From Arthrobacter sp. ISL-95 (GTDB lineage Bacteria; Actinomycetota; Actinomycetes; Actinomycetales; Micrococcaceae), in assembly GCF_018613695.1 (NCBI RefSeq), contig NZ_JAGGPR010000005.1, positions 803,571 to 867,570 of the forward strand: a stretch of 64,000 nt of DNA, written 5' to 3'. Under the pieces are notes generated by a model that searched no databases, was not told where the DNA came from, and was given only the letters and a program-made list of their open reading frames with translations. Of the stretch, positions 30,331 through 39,219 are shown piece after piece (position 1 is the stretch's first letter; the number at the start of each line of letters is the position of its first letter). The position numbers and the translations under genes are program-made.

Positions 30331-31125
30331 ATGACTTTCGACCCCGCCTCGTTCGTTTTCGCCCCGCAGGACACACCCTCGGAAATCCGCGCTTCAACGG
30401 TCCTGCCCGCCGTGCGCGAGAATGTGGAGTTCACCACAGAGGACGGCAAGGTGTTGTTGGGGGAGCTCGCGCTCCCGGCGTCGGGGGAGATCACTGCCAC
30501 GCTGATCACCCTCCACCCCTTGCCCACGCACGGTGGATTCATGGATTCGCACGTGTACCGCAAGGCTTCCTACAGGCTGCCGGCCCTGGCGGGCGTTGCG
30601 GTCCTGCGCTTCAACACGCGCGGTACGGCATCGCCGCGGGGCACCAGTGAGGGCCAGTTCGAGGAAGGAATTGGTGAGCGCTACGACGTTGAGGCAGCAG
30701 TCCGTTTCGCCGTGGAACGCGGGCTTCCCAACCGCTGGCTCGTGGGCTGGTCTTTCGGCACCGAGCTCGCGCTCATGTATGGGGCGGTGGAGCCCGTGGC
30801 GGCGCAGATTGAAGGTGCTGTACTGCTCTCCCCGCCATTGCATCGGGCCACGGACGTGCACCTCAAGGAATGGGCGGCGTCCGGGATGCCGCTGACGGTT
30901 CTTGTGCCCGAGCATGATGACTACCTTCAGCCTGCCAAAGCAGCCCAGCGGTTCAGCCTGGTTCCGCAGGCCCGGGTGATCGGCGTCGACGGCGCCAAGC
31001 ACCTCTGGGTGGGCGAGAAGTACGCTGCGCGCGTTCTGGATGAAATCGTCGACGACGTCACTCCGGCAGGTGCCGGAGCGGACGGACTGCCTCGTGAGTG
31101 GGCGGGGTCGGTGGCGAGTGCCTAG
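30331..31125 (+). CDS. Alpha/beta hydrolase
   Basis: A 264-residue cytosolic hydrolase. The nucleophile elbow is GWSFGTE with Ser in the usual place; LITLHPLPTHGGFMDS forms the oxyanion region, VLRFNTRGTASPRG follows, VPEHDDY gives the likely acid, and AKHLWVG the histidine. Relatives include KANL3/Tex30-like and dienelactone-hydrolase-like proteins; the substrate is not evident. The gene stands alone between the small zinc-binding protein and a convergent terminator, and a 15-bp direct repeat spans its stop codon. Confidence 0.85.
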   Translation: MTFDPASFVFAPQDTPSEIRASTVLPAVRENVEFTTEDGKVLLGELALPASGEITATLITLHPLPTHGGFMDSHVYRKASYRLPALAGVAVLRFNTRGTASPRGTSEGQFEEGIGERYDVEAAVRFAVERGLPNRWLVGWSFGTELALMYGAVEPVAAQIEGAVLLSPPLHRATDVHLKEWAASGMPLTVLVPEHDDYLQPAKAAQRFSLVPQARVIGVDGAKHLWVGEKYAARVLDEIVDDVTPAGAGADGLPREWAGSVASA

Positions 31126-31143
31126 CCCGGTGGCGAGTGCCTA
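31110..31143 (+). repeat. 15-bp direct repeat across a stop codon
   Basis: GGTGGCGAGTGCCTA occurs at 31110-31124 and 31129-31143. The first copy encodes the last residues and stop of the hydrolase; the second is noncoding. It looks like a small recent duplication. Confidence 0.85.
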
Positions 31144-31154
31144 ACTGTTTGTAA

Positions 31155-31193
31155 AGGTGATGCCCCTAAACATTGTGTTTAGGGGCATCACCT
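31155..31193. terminator. Bidirectional hairpin terminator
   Basis: Perfect 18-bp stem (31155-31172 and 31176-31193) with a TTG loop, between the convergent hydrolase (+) and AI-2E family gene (-). Flanking T-rich stretches are short. Confidence 0.85.
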
Positions 31194-31225
31194 GTATAAA
31201 AGGCCTGTTCCGGAAGGATGGGTCG

Positions 31226-32536
31226 CTAGTGCCGGTCCTGGCGGACGATGAAGACTTCTTTGATCAGCAGCATGATCGCTGCTGCGGTGGGAATGGCGAT
31301 CAGCGCGCCAAGCACCCCGAGCAGGCTGCCACCGGCAATGACCGAGATCACGGCTACTGCGCCCGGCACCGCCACTGCCCGCTGCATGATGCGCGGCGAG
31401 ATGAAATATGCCTCGAACTGGAGGTAGGCGAAGTAGGCGACCGCGTAGATCACGGCCGTCTGCCAGCCTGCGGTGAGTGCTACCAGGATGACCACTACAG
31501 CGGCGATCATGCCGCCTACCAACGGAATGAACGCCAGCAGGGCAACGACGAAGGCCAGCAGGACGCTGAAGGGGATGCCCAGGATGGTCATCAGGATGAA
31601 GGCAAAGATCGCGTTCAGGAGCGCGACGCAAACCTGGCCAATGACGTAGTTGCCCACGGAGTCCGTGATGGCTTCGGAGAGGGCCTCAACACGTGGACGG
31701 CGGGACCGGGGGGCCAGACGGTAGGCCCACTTCTTCATGGACGGCAGAGCGGCCAGGAAGTAGAGGCTCAGGACCAGGACGATCAGTGAACCGAACAGGC
31801 CATTGGCCACCGTGGAACCGAAGCCGACCACGCCGCCGAAGATACCGCCCATCGCCTCAGGGTCCTTAACGAATTTATCCAGCTCAGTGGTGATGCGGTC
31901 GCGTACACCAAATTGGCTATCAGCGTTGCGGAAGAAGTCCGAGTCGAGGAAGTTCCGAATCCAGTCGGGCGCTTGGCGGACGATCTCCGATACCTGTTCC
32001 ACGATGGTGGGAATCAGCGTGGCGAAGAACCCGGCCACCGCGAGCACAAGCGCTGAGACAGAGATGAGGATGCCGGCGGGCCGGGGGACTTTGCGGCCCT
32101 CAAGCCAGCGGACCACTGGATCAAGTCCCAGCGCGATGAACAGTGCGGCCACGATCCACAAAATGAGTTGGGTGGTGTTGCTGGCAATGTAGAACACAGC
32201 CAAGGCAATACCGACGCCGGCGGCACCCATGAATCCCACATATACAGGATGCTGGGACGATATCCGGGGGCCGGGGGCACCGAAGCCGTGGTCGTCCTCG
32301 GGCCCATAACCTTCGCTGTCCTGGTCGGATTCAGTTTCCGGGGGCATCTCAAAACGCACCCGGGTCCGGGCTCCGGGGATGGGCTGCCGCAGCCTGCGGC
32401 CGATGGCAGCCAGGCGTCCGGTGCGGACTGGAACCGTGGATGCAGTGCCCTCGGAAGCAGCAGTGCCCGCTGAGGGGGAATCCACCGCACTTGACCCGGG
32501 CTCATCGACGGGACGGGGCTCCATGTGGTCTTTCAC
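31226..32536 (-). CDS. AI-2E family transporter (PerM family membrane protein)
   Basis: A 436-residue polytopic protein with a charged N-terminal tail of about 90 residues followed by about eight transmembrane helices. The family signature region ALNAIFAFILMTILGIPFS in pieces and FIPLVGGMIAAV are visible, as in PerM/YdiK-type proteins. Members have been tied to autoinducer-2 export or to Na+/H+ exchange; which applies here cannot be told. The GTG start at 32536 is used; ATG at 32524 is an alternative. It is divergent from the next gene across 216 bases. Confidence 0.88.
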   Translation of the reverse strand: MKDHMEPRPVDEPGSSAVDSPSAGTAASEGTASTVPVRTGRLAAIGRRLRQPIPGARTRVRFEMPPETESDQDSEGYGPEDDHGFGAPGPRISSQHPVYVGFMGAAGVGIALAVFYIASNTTQLILWIVAALFIALGLDPVVRWLEGRKVPRPAGILISVSALVLAVAGFFATLIPTIVEQVSEIVRQAPDWIRNFLDSDFFRNADSQFGVRDRITTELDKFVKDPEAMGGIFGGVVGFGSTVANGLFGSLIVLVLSLYFLAALPSMKKWAYRLAPRSRRPRVEALSEAITDSVGNYVIGQVCVALLNAIFAFILMTILGIPFSVLLAFVVALLAFIPLVGGMIAAVVVILVALTAGWQTAVIYAVAYFAYLQFEAYFISPRIMQRAVAVPGAVAVISVIAGGSLLGVLGALIAIPTAAAIMLLIKEVFIVRQDRH

Positions 32537-32752
32537 GCGGTTTAGCTGCCTTTTCAGTGGTGGTACAGGGTGGACTTAGGCGTTGGAAGGCCCGTTTATC
32601 ATGATCATCGCCACACTATCAGGAGCGCCGAATGGCGCCGGAGCGGCGCGATGGCGGGCTTTTGGGATGTTGGGGAGATCACCTCGATCTGACTCTCTGA
32701 TAACAAAACGGTTACCCTTGAAGTTCAACGACCGCTGATGATAGGTGATCCT

Positions 32753-34534
32753 GTGCGTTTGAAGACTGCAGCCTTGCTGGTGCTGCTGGGCCTGCTGACG
32801 ATGCTGGCCGGTATTGGCCAGCTGACTTTTTGGGCCCCCGCTGAGACCGTGACGGCTTCGGTTCCGAGCGATACCAAAGCTGCCCCGCTGACCGTGATCG
32901 ACCAAAAGTTGATCGCCCTCCATGACGGGCCGGTGAAGATCAAGATCCAAGGTGAAGGTAACTTCATCGTCGCCACCGGACGCCCGGACGATGTCGACGC
33001 GTGGGTAGGCAAGACGGCCCACACTACGCTCACCGGCGTCTCCGCTGACCAGAAGTCGCTGGAAGTTTCCTCCGCAGACGGCGAGGCCACGGCGCCTTCC
33101 CCGGCTGGATCCGATTTGTGGGTCAGCACCGAGGACGCCAGCGGAGATCTGGACTACACCTGGAACCCTCCCGCTGACGGCGAGTGGTCCCTGCTGGTGG
33201 CCGGCGACGGAACCAAGCCCGCGCCGTCGTCGATTTCCATGACGTTCCCGAACAACGCCACCACCCCCTGGGCGGTGCCGCTGATTGTTCTGGGCATCAT
33301 CATCATTCTGGTGGGAGCGGCATTGCCGTTCATTGCCAAGGCTTTGGGTAACCGACACAAGGGCGACGACGACGATCAGCCGAGCGATGGTGGAACAACC
33401 ACCACGCTGCCGGTCCAGTCCGCAACAACCCAGTCGTCGGACGTTAAGTCCCCTGAGGTCCAGTCGCCCGCAGGTGACGAGAACCGCCGTCGTGGTGCCG
33501 GTACCGAAGGCCCTGCCCTCCGGATCACTGCCCTTGCTGCCACGCTGGCAGCCGTCATGGTGGGAGGGACAGCGATCGCTGCCCAGGCCACTACAACGCC
33601 TGAGGCCACACCGGCTTCCTCGGCCGCAGCTACTGCCGACGGCGGAACGCCGGTCATGCTGGAATCCCAGCTGCAGAGGATCCTGGAGCAGGTAGCGAGC
33701 ACTGTGGATGCCGCGGATGCCGCCAAGGACGCGGCAAAGCTGGCTCCGCGCGTAGACAAGATGGAACTTCAAATCCGGACTCAGAATTACAAAATCCGGT
33801 CTACAGTCTCCGCGTACGAGCCGCGTATGCCGGTCCGGGCTACCAAGCTTCAGAGCAGCGTTATCAGCACCAAACGCGACTGGCCCCGTACGGTCTTCGC
33901 CCTTACCCAGGGCGAAGGGAACGTTGTGCCGCAGGTTCTGACCCTTGTGCAGCTTTCGCCCCGCGAAAACTACAAGCTGTGGGGCAGTGCGCCGCTTCAG
34001 CCCGGCACCAACTTCCCTTCCTTCCCGGTTCCCCGCAAGGGTACCGAAGCTGCGCCGGCCAGTGACAGCACAGGACTGGCCTACAGCGGCAACGAGGCTT
34101 TGGAAATTCTGAGTGAAATGCTCACCAACCCGGAGTCGCCGAACCGCAGCAAACTGGCCGATGGGCAGGCTTCCCCTTACATCGCAGGGGCACTGGCTTA
34201 CCAGGCGGACACCGTGAAGAACGGCACCAGCGCCAACTTCAAGTTCACCCACACCCCGGTCACCAACCAGACCGTAGTGTTGCGTACTGCCGACGGCGGT
34301 GCCGTGGTTGTGGGGCGCTTGGACTTCGCTTTCGAGGGTACGCCCAAGGCTGCGGGCGACAAGCTTCTCCTTGAGGACGATTCAGCAGTCTTCGCCGGTG
34401 GAAAGGAAACCACCACGGGGATGGTTCTGAACTTCGCCGAATCCGTGGCCGTGTACATCCCCCCGGCCGGTTCTGCAGACCCGATGAAGCTCGTGGCAGC
34501 CACCCGGGGGCTTGTCGGAGCCAGCTTCAAGTAG
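32753..34534 (+). CDS. Unrecognised multi-segment membrane protein
   Basis: A 593-residue protein I cannot assign. A signal or anchor helix at about residues 4-24 leads into an extracellular beta-rich domain (to about 150). A second helix near 165-188 (IVLGIIIILVGAALPFIA) is followed by an acidic, Ser/Thr-rich linker, then a third hydrophobic segment near 257-278 with an Ala-rich, signal-like end. After that comes a second domain of about 300 residues with SVISTKRDWPRTVFA and TRGLVGASFK. GTG at 32753 follows the ribosome binding site AGGTGA and is preferred to an ATG 15 bases earlier. It could be a fusion of two secreted or anchored domains. Confidence 0.75.
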   Translation: MRLKTAALLVLLGLLTMLAGIGQLTFWAPAETVTASVPSDTKAAPLTVIDQKLIALHDGPVKIKIQGEGNFIVATGRPDDVDAWVGKTAHTTLTGVSADQKSLEVSSADGEATAPSPAGSDLWVSTEDASGDLDYTWNPPADGEWSLLVAGDGTKPAPSSISMTFPNNATTPWAVPLIVLGIIIILVGAALPFIAKALGNRHKGDDDDQPSDGGTTTTLPVQSATTQSSDVKSPEVQSPAGDENRRRGAGTEGPALRITALAATLAAVMVGGTAIAAQATTTPEATPASSAAATADGGTPVMLESQLQRILEQVASTVDAADAAKDAAKLAPRVDKMELQIRTQNYKIRSTVSAYEPRMPVRATKLQSSVISTKRDWPRTVFALTQGEGNVVPQVLTLVQLSPRENYKLWGSAPLQPGTNFPSFPVPRKGTEAAPASDSTGLAYSGNEALEILSEMLTNPESPNRSKLADGQASPYIAGALAYQADTVKNGTSANFKFTHTPVTNQTVVLRTADGGAVVVGRLDFAFEGTPKAAGDKLLLEDDSAVFAGGKETTTGMVLNFAESVAVYIPPAGSADPMKLVAATRGLVGASFK

Positions 34535-34559
34535 GACATACCCATGGCAGGGCAGCGGC

Positions 34560-34565
34560 TAGAGT
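34560..34565 (+). promoter_or_regulatory. -10 box for leaderless thioredoxin-TPR mRNA
   Basis: TAGAGT seven bases before ATG 34573, without a ribosome binding site. Confidence 0.65.
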
Positions 34566-34572
34566 GGACGGT

Positions 34573-35574
34573 ATGAGTTCGCCCGGATACCGACCCACTC
34601 CAGCCGCTGCCAGCCAGCTCAATCTTCGCGGTGCCGTTGACCTGTCGTCGCTGCGCCGCCCGGCCGTCCCGCCGGCGCCCGCCCCCTCTGCTTCGGCGGA
34701 CGGCGCGGCACCTTCGGATGGCACCTCCCAAGGGGGAGAGACCGGCGCAGCACCACTCCGAGTTGATGCCACCGAATCAAATTTCCAGGATCTGGTGCAA
34801 TTGTCTGCGCAGATCCCCGTGCTCTTCCTTCTTTGGTCACGCTACGCACCGGAATCACCAGCCGTTCTCGAAGCAGCCGAACGCGTTGTTGAAAGCTACG
34901 GTGGCCGCCTGGTACTTGCAGCCGCCGATGTTGATACTTTCCCGCAGCTGGCGCAGGCCTTCCAGGTTCAGGCCGTTCCCACGGCAGTTGCTGTGGTCAA
35001 GGGGCAGCCCGTCCCGCTTTTTCAGGGACCTGCAGATGATGAACAGATCCGGAACCTGGTGGAAGAACTTCTCAAGGTCGCTGCGGCCAACGGGGTCACC
35101 GGCAGCATAGGTGACGTTGCGGCGCCAGGTGAGGACGCGGAACCCGCGCCACTTCCGCCGCTTCACCAGGCAGCCATTGATGCCATAGAGGCCGGCGACT
35201 ATGCCGGGGCAGTAGCGGCCTACAAGCAGGCTCTTCTTGAACAACCTGCAGACGCCGACGCCAAAGCCGGTTTGGCGCAGGTGGAGCTGATGGCAAGGTT
35301 GGAAAAGCTCTCCGCGCCCGAGGCTGAGAGCCTCCGCCACCTCGCCGCAACGGAACCCGACAACGTCCAAGCACAGCTGACTGTTGCTGACCTCGACATC
35401 TCCGGCGGCCACATAGACGACGCCTTCAAGCGCATCATCACCTTCATCGGCCGGAATTTCGGTCCCGAGCGTGAGACGGCCCGGGTCCGCCTCCTTGAGC
35501 TTTTTGAGGTGGTCGGTACGCAGGACGATCGTGTGGCAAAGGCCCGCCAGGGGCTCGCGAGGGTCCTCTTCTAG
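34573..35574 (+). CDS. Thioredoxin-fold TPR protein without active-site cysteines (CnoX/YbbN-like)
   Basis: A 333-residue cytosolic protein. After a Pro/Ala-rich lead, a thioredoxin fold covers about residues 65-165; where WCGPC is expected it reads WSRYAPES, so no redox activity is possible there. The cis-proline is kept in VQAVPTAVAVVKG. The C-terminal half has tetratricopeptide-like helices (AIDAIEAGDYAGAVAAYKQAL). E. coli CnoX/YbbN is a holdase that protects proteins from chlorine stress and hands them to GroEL; a similar co-chaperone role is inferred. Its last base pair region overlaps the next start. Confidence 0.88.
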   Translation: MSSPGYRPTPAAASQLNLRGAVDLSSLRRPAVPPAPAPSASADGAAPSDGTSQGGETGAAPLRVDATESNFQDLVQLSAQIPVLFLLWSRYAPESPAVLEAAERVVESYGGRLVLAAADVDTFPQLAQAFQVQAVPTAVAVVKGQPVPLFQGPADDEQIRNLVEELLKVAAANGVTGSIGDVAAPGEDAEPAPLPPLHQAAIDAIEAGDYAGAVAAYKQALLEQPADADAKAGLAQVELMARLEKLSAPEAESLRHLAATEPDNVQAQLTVADLDISGGHIDDAFKRIITFIGRNFGPERETARVRLLELFEVVGTQDDRVAKARQGLARVLF

Positions 35575-36674
35575 TGCCGTCCGCACTGTTCACTCCGCTC
35601 CAGCTGCGTTCCCTGACCGTTGCACACCGTGGCTGGGTATCGCCCATGTGCCAGTACAGCTGCCAGCCGGAGACCGGGGAAGGCGTCCCTCACGACTGGC
35701 ACTTGATGCACTTGGGCTCTTTTGCAGCCGGTGGTGCCGCGTTGATCCTTACTGAGGCAGCTGCGGTGAACGCGGCGGGCAGAATCAGCCCGCTGGATGC
35801 GGGCTTGTACTCCGATGAGCAGGCTGCCGGATGGGAACGAATAGTGGCATTTGTCCACCGGCATGGCGCCGTGGACGCCAAGATTGGTGTCCAACTCGCC
35901 CACGCGGGGCGCAAGGCATCCACATATTGGCCGTTTTCCGATCGTTCCGGCTCTGTTCCGGAAAGCGACGGCGGTTGGGTCACCGTGGGGCCAAGCAGTG
36001 ATCCTTTTGACGGCTATGCCTCGCCGGAAGTAATGACCGAAGAGGATATCCAGGGAGTGGTGGCCGACTTTGCCGCCGCGGCCAACCGGGCGGTGGCGGC
36101 AGGTTTCGACACCGTGGAGATCCACGGAGCACACGGGTATCTCCTGCACCAGTTCCAAAGCCCTCTCATCAACACGCGGACGGACCGGTGGGGTGGTAGC
36201 GAGGAAGGCCGCAACCGGCTGATGCTCGCGGTGGTGGATGCTGTCCGGGAAGTCATTCCAGACGCCATGCCATTGCTGCTTCGTATCTCGGCGTCGGACT
36301 GGACCGAGGGCGGGGTTGACGTGGATGCTTCTGTGCGCCTGGCCCGTGCCGCTGCCGAACGTGGCGTTGACTTGGTGGACGTCTCCAGTGGCGGCGCAGT
36401 TGCCCATCAAGAGATCAGGGCTGTGCCCGGCTATCAGGCCGGGTTCGCCCAGCAGGTAAAGAACGACGCCGGTGTCCTCACGGGGGCGGTGGGTTTGCTG
36501 ACGAGCGCCACGCAGGCGGAGGACATTGTGGCCAACGGTAGGGCCGATGCCGTTTTCATGGCCCGTGCCGCCTTGCGTGACCCGCACTGGTGGCTCAGGG
36601 CAGCTTACGAATTAGGCCATGATATTTCGTGGGTTCCGCAGTACCAGCGGGCCGTTCCCCGCCACGGCTTCTAG
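35574..36674 (+). CDS. NADH:flavin oxidoreductase, Old Yellow Enzyme family (YqjM-like)
   Basis: FMN-dependent ene-reductase of 366 residues. Visible are SPMCQYS near the N-terminus, with the Cys that tunes the flavin in YqjM-type enzymes, HAGRKAS, the EIHGAHGYLLHQF catalytic strand, NTRTDRWGG, and RAALRDPHW at the phosphate site. Natural substrate unknown; the family reduces alpha,beta-unsaturated carbonyls and handles electrophile stress. GTG at 35574 shares its first base with the stop of the upstream gene, so the pair is probably translationally coupled. Confidence 0.92.
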   Translation: MPSALFTPLQLRSLTVAHRGWVSPMCQYSCQPETGEGVPHDWHLMHLGSFAAGGAALILTEAAAVNAAGRISPLDAGLYSDEQAAGWERIVAFVHRHGAVDAKIGVQLAHAGRKASTYWPFSDRSGSVPESDGGWVTVGPSSDPFDGYASPEVMTEEDIQGVVADFAAAANRAVAAGFDTVEIHGAHGYLLHQFQSPLINTRTDRWGGSEEGRNRLMLAVVDAVREVIPDAMPLLLRISASDWTEGGVDVDASVRLARAAAERGVDLVDVSSGGAVAHQEIRAVPGYQAGFAQQVKNDAGVLTGAVGLLTSATQAEDIVANGRADAVFMARAALRDPHWWLRAAYELGHDISWVPQYQRAVPRHGF

Positions 36675-36702
36675 GACCTCCGCAGGTTTCTGTTGGCAAG
36701 GT

Positions 36703-36708
36703 TAGGCT
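36703..36708 (+). promoter_or_regulatory. -10 box for leaderless ABC transporter mRNA
   Basis: TAGGCT six bases before ATG 36715; no ribosome binding site in between. Confidence 0.6.
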
Positions 36709-36714
36709 GGGTTC

Positions 36715-37581
36715 ATGACGGAACCACGCCATGAACCCACGCCCACGTCCGAGCCACCACAAGATTCCGCTCCACCACAAGATTCCGCTCCGCAATCCCC
36801 CTCGGAAGCTTCGCCTGGGGGAGCGCCGTTGGCTGCTCTGTCCATCCGTGGACTGGCCAAACGATTCGGCGAGAAAATTGCCGTCGACGGCGTAAGCCTG
36901 GAAGTACCTGCCGGATCCTTCTACGGGATGGTCGGTCCCAACGGAGCAGGCAAGACCACAACGCTATCCATGGCCACCGGGCTGCTTCGGCCGGACTTCG
37001 GCACCGCCTTGATCCATGGGGTAGATGTTTGGGCGCGGCCGCTGGAGGCCAAGAGGCTCATGGGTGTCCTGCCCGATGGCGTGCGCTTGTTTGATCGGTT
37101 GACGGGCGAACAGTTGGTCACTTACTCCGGACTGCTCCGCGGCATGGACCGTGAAGTGGTGGGCTCCCGTGTGCCCGAATTGCTGGCTGCCCTGGACCTC
37201 CAAGCGGACGCCGGCACGTTGGTTGTGGACTACTCGGCAGGTATGACCAAGAAAATTGCCTTGGCCTCTGCTCTGATTCATGCACCGCGGCTGCTTGTCC
37301 TTGACGAGCCCTTTGAATCGGTGGATCCTGTGTCGGCCGCTAATATCAGAGGCATCCTCGAGGGATATGTGGCCTCCGGCGGTACGGTCATCGTTTCGAG
37401 CCACGTCATGGATCTTGTACAGCGCATGTGCAGCCACGTAGCAGTGGTGGCTGGTGGACGTGTTTTGGCGGCGGGTTCCGTGGACGAGGTCCGCGATGGC
37501 TCCACGTTGGAGGAACGCTTCGTCCAGTTGGTGGGCGGCGGACACCGGACGGAGGGCCTGGAATGGTTGCGCACCTTCTAA
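36715..37581 (+). CDS. ABC transporter ATP-binding protein
   Basis: A 288-residue ATPase subunit. The N-terminal 40 residues are Pro/Ser/Gln-rich and include two perfect 18-bp DNA repeats (36754-36789) encoding PPQDSA. The ABC domain has Walker A GPNGAGKT, a divergent signature YSAGMTKK in place of LSGGQ, Walker B LLVLDEPFESVDP, and the switch His in VIVSSHVMD. It overlaps the permease gene by 19 bases. Such pairs export lipids or drugs; the substrate is not evident. Confidence 0.9.
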   Translation: MTEPRHEPTPTSEPPQDSAPPQDSAPQSPSEASPGGAPLAALSIRGLAKRFGEKIAVDGVSLEVPAGSFYGMVGPNGAGKTTTLSMATGLLRPDFGTALIHGVDVWARPLEAKRLMGVLPDGVRLFDRLTGEQLVTYSGLLRGMDREVVGSRVPELLAALDLQADAGTLVVDYSAGMTKKIALASALIHAPRLLVLDEPFESVDPVSAANIRGILEGYVASGGTVIVSSHVMDLVQRMCSHVAVVAGGRVLAAGSVDEVRDGSTLEERFVQLVGGGHRTEGLEWLRTF

Positions 37582-39134
37582 ACCTCAAGTGGCGCCTGCT
37601 CCTCAACGGGTTCAAGCGCAGCCCGTGGCAGCTGGTGGGCATGGCCCTGGGGCTCCTTTATGCGTTGGGATTGCTGGTCCTCCTTGTTGGAGGCCTCATA
37701 GCACTGCGGTGGGCTGATCCGGAGATCGCCCACACTGTAGTGGTATTGGGTGGAGCGGCCGCTGTCCTGGGATGGGCCATCATTCCGCTCGTTGCTTCGG
37801 CGGCGGACATGACCTTGGATCCCGCCCGGTTCACCACTTTTGCCATACTGCCCAGACAACTCCTGACCGGACTTGCCCTCGCAGGCTTTATCGGCGTTCC
37901 TGGTCTGGCCACTTTGCTTGCTGCGCTCGGAACGGTGGGGACCTGGTGGCGTAGTTTTCCGGCAGTGGCAGGCGCTTTGTTGGGTGCGGTTCTGGGTGCC
38001 GTTACGTGCATCGTCCTGTCCAAGGTGGTCACGACGGCGACGGCCGGCCTTGCGTCGTCGCGGCGCTTCAAAGATGTCAGCAGCATTATCGTGTTCATTC
38101 CGCTGGTGCTGCTTGGTCCCATCATGATGGGAATTATTGACGGCGTTCGCGGAAGTGCTGACTACCTGCCCGTGTTGGCCCGGGCCGTTTCCTGGACGCC
38201 GCTGGGTGCAGCATGGTCTCTGGGCGGGGATCTTGAATCCGGCAACGTGGCCGCCGCAGGGATCAAGTTCCTGATATCCGCGGCAACCATTGCCGGTCTC
38301 CTCCTGTGCTGGCATGTTCTGCTGCAGCGGGCGCTGGTGACGCCCCCGTATTCCGGAGGGTCGGCAAAGAAGGGCGGAAAGCTTGGGCTGTTCGGCCTTC
38401 TCCCCGGAACGCCGGCTGGCGCAGTTGCTTCCCGGGCTTTGATTTATTGGATGAAGGATCCGCGGTATGCGGCGTCCCTGGTTATCGTTCCCCTGTTCCC
38501 TGTCCTCTTTTTCTTCAGTGGTTCACAGAGCGGCAGCTATGGCCTCCTGATGATTCTTGGGCCGTTGACCGCATTTGTCATGGCTTGGTCCATCTGTGCA
38601 GACGTCTCGTATGACAACACGGCCTTTGCGCTGCACCTCGCGGCAGGGGTCCGGGGCATCGATGACCGCCTTGGCCGGGCGTTGGCTTGCTTGGCAATTT
38701 CACTTCCGGTGGTGCTGGTGTTCACCGTAGGGCCGCTTTTTGTGACCGGGGACTGGCAGTGGCTGCCCAACCTACTGGGCTTGTCACTGGGTACTCTCTT
38801 TACAGGCCTGGGGCTTTCCTCGGTGATTTCTGCCCGGTATAACATTGCCGTGCCGTTGCCGGGCGACAGCCCGTTCAAGAAGCCGCCGGGAAATGTCGCC
38901 CAGACGCTGGCAGTCCAAGCTATTGGCATGGGCGTCCTGGCTCTGTTGCTCGTTCCGGAGCTTGCCTTGGTGGCCGTCCAGGCGTTCAGCGGAGGTCAGG
39001 AAGCCGGATGGATCAACCTGGCGGTAGGTCCTTTGCTTGGCGTCATCCTGTTCGTGGTGGGCGTCCGTCTCGGCGGAAAATGGTTGGACGCCCGGGGCCC
39101 GGAGATGTTCGCCGAGCTCAGCGTAAACCGATAG
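37563..39134 (+). CDS. ABC transporter permease
   Basis: A 523-residue integral membrane protein with about twelve hydrophobic segments, beginning MVAHLLNLKWRLLLNG. It lacks recognisable loop motifs, which is normal for ABC-2-like exporter permeases of actinobacteria. The ATG at 37563 lies inside the 3' end of the ATPase gene in another frame, so the two subunits are likely made together. No substrate is suggested by the neighbours; nagB downstream has its own promoter-like site. Confidence 0.85.
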   Translation: MVAHLLNLKWRLLLNGFKRSPWQLVGMALGLLYALGLLVLLVGGLIALRWADPEIAHTVVVLGGAAAVLGWAIIPLVASAADMTLDPARFTTFAILPRQLLTGLALAGFIGVPGLATLLAALGTVGTWWRSFPAVAGALLGAVLGAVTCIVLSKVVTTATAGLASSRRFKDVSSIIVFIPLVLLGPIMMGIIDGVRGSADYLPVLARAVSWTPLGAAWSLGGDLESGNVAAAGIKFLISAATIAGLLLCWHVLLQRALVTPPYSGGSAKKGGKLGLFGLLPGTPAGAVASRALIYWMKDPRYAASLVIVPLFPVLFFFSGSQSGSYGLLMILGPLTAFVMAWSICADVSYDNTAFALHLAAGVRGIDDRLGRALACLAISLPVVLVFTVGPLFVTGDWQWLPNLLGLSLGTLFTGLGLSSVISARYNIAVPLPGDSPFKKPPGNVAQTLAVQAIGMGVLALLLVPELALVAVQAFSGGQEAGWINLAVGPLLGVILFVVGVRLGGKWLDARGPEMFAELSVNR

Positions 39135-39170
39135 ATGCGTAACAACCGTGTCCGTAGGTGGGACATGGGA

Positions 39171-39176
39171 TAACCT
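39171..39176 (+). promoter_or_regulatory. Candidate -10 box for nagB
   Basis: TAACCT, 43 bases before ATG 39220. It would give a leader of about 37 bases that includes the GGAAAGG ribosome binding site. No palindromic DasR-type operator was seen. Confidence 0.4.
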
Positions 39177-39219
39177 CTTGTCAGATAGCTCGACGACCAC
39201 TAATGGAAAGGCCGTGACG

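Noticed and set aside
32576..34252. Antisense frame of 558 codons opposite the unrecognised membrane protein
   Set aside because: The plus strand has a signal-like start, membrane helices and a ribosome binding site. The antisense product is Gly/Arg/His-rich with no domain, as expected of a shadow.
39135..39219. DasR-type operator sought upstream of nagB
   Set aside because: No 16-bp palindrome of the known dre type (ACTGGTCTAGACCAGT-like) was found here or upstream of nagA.
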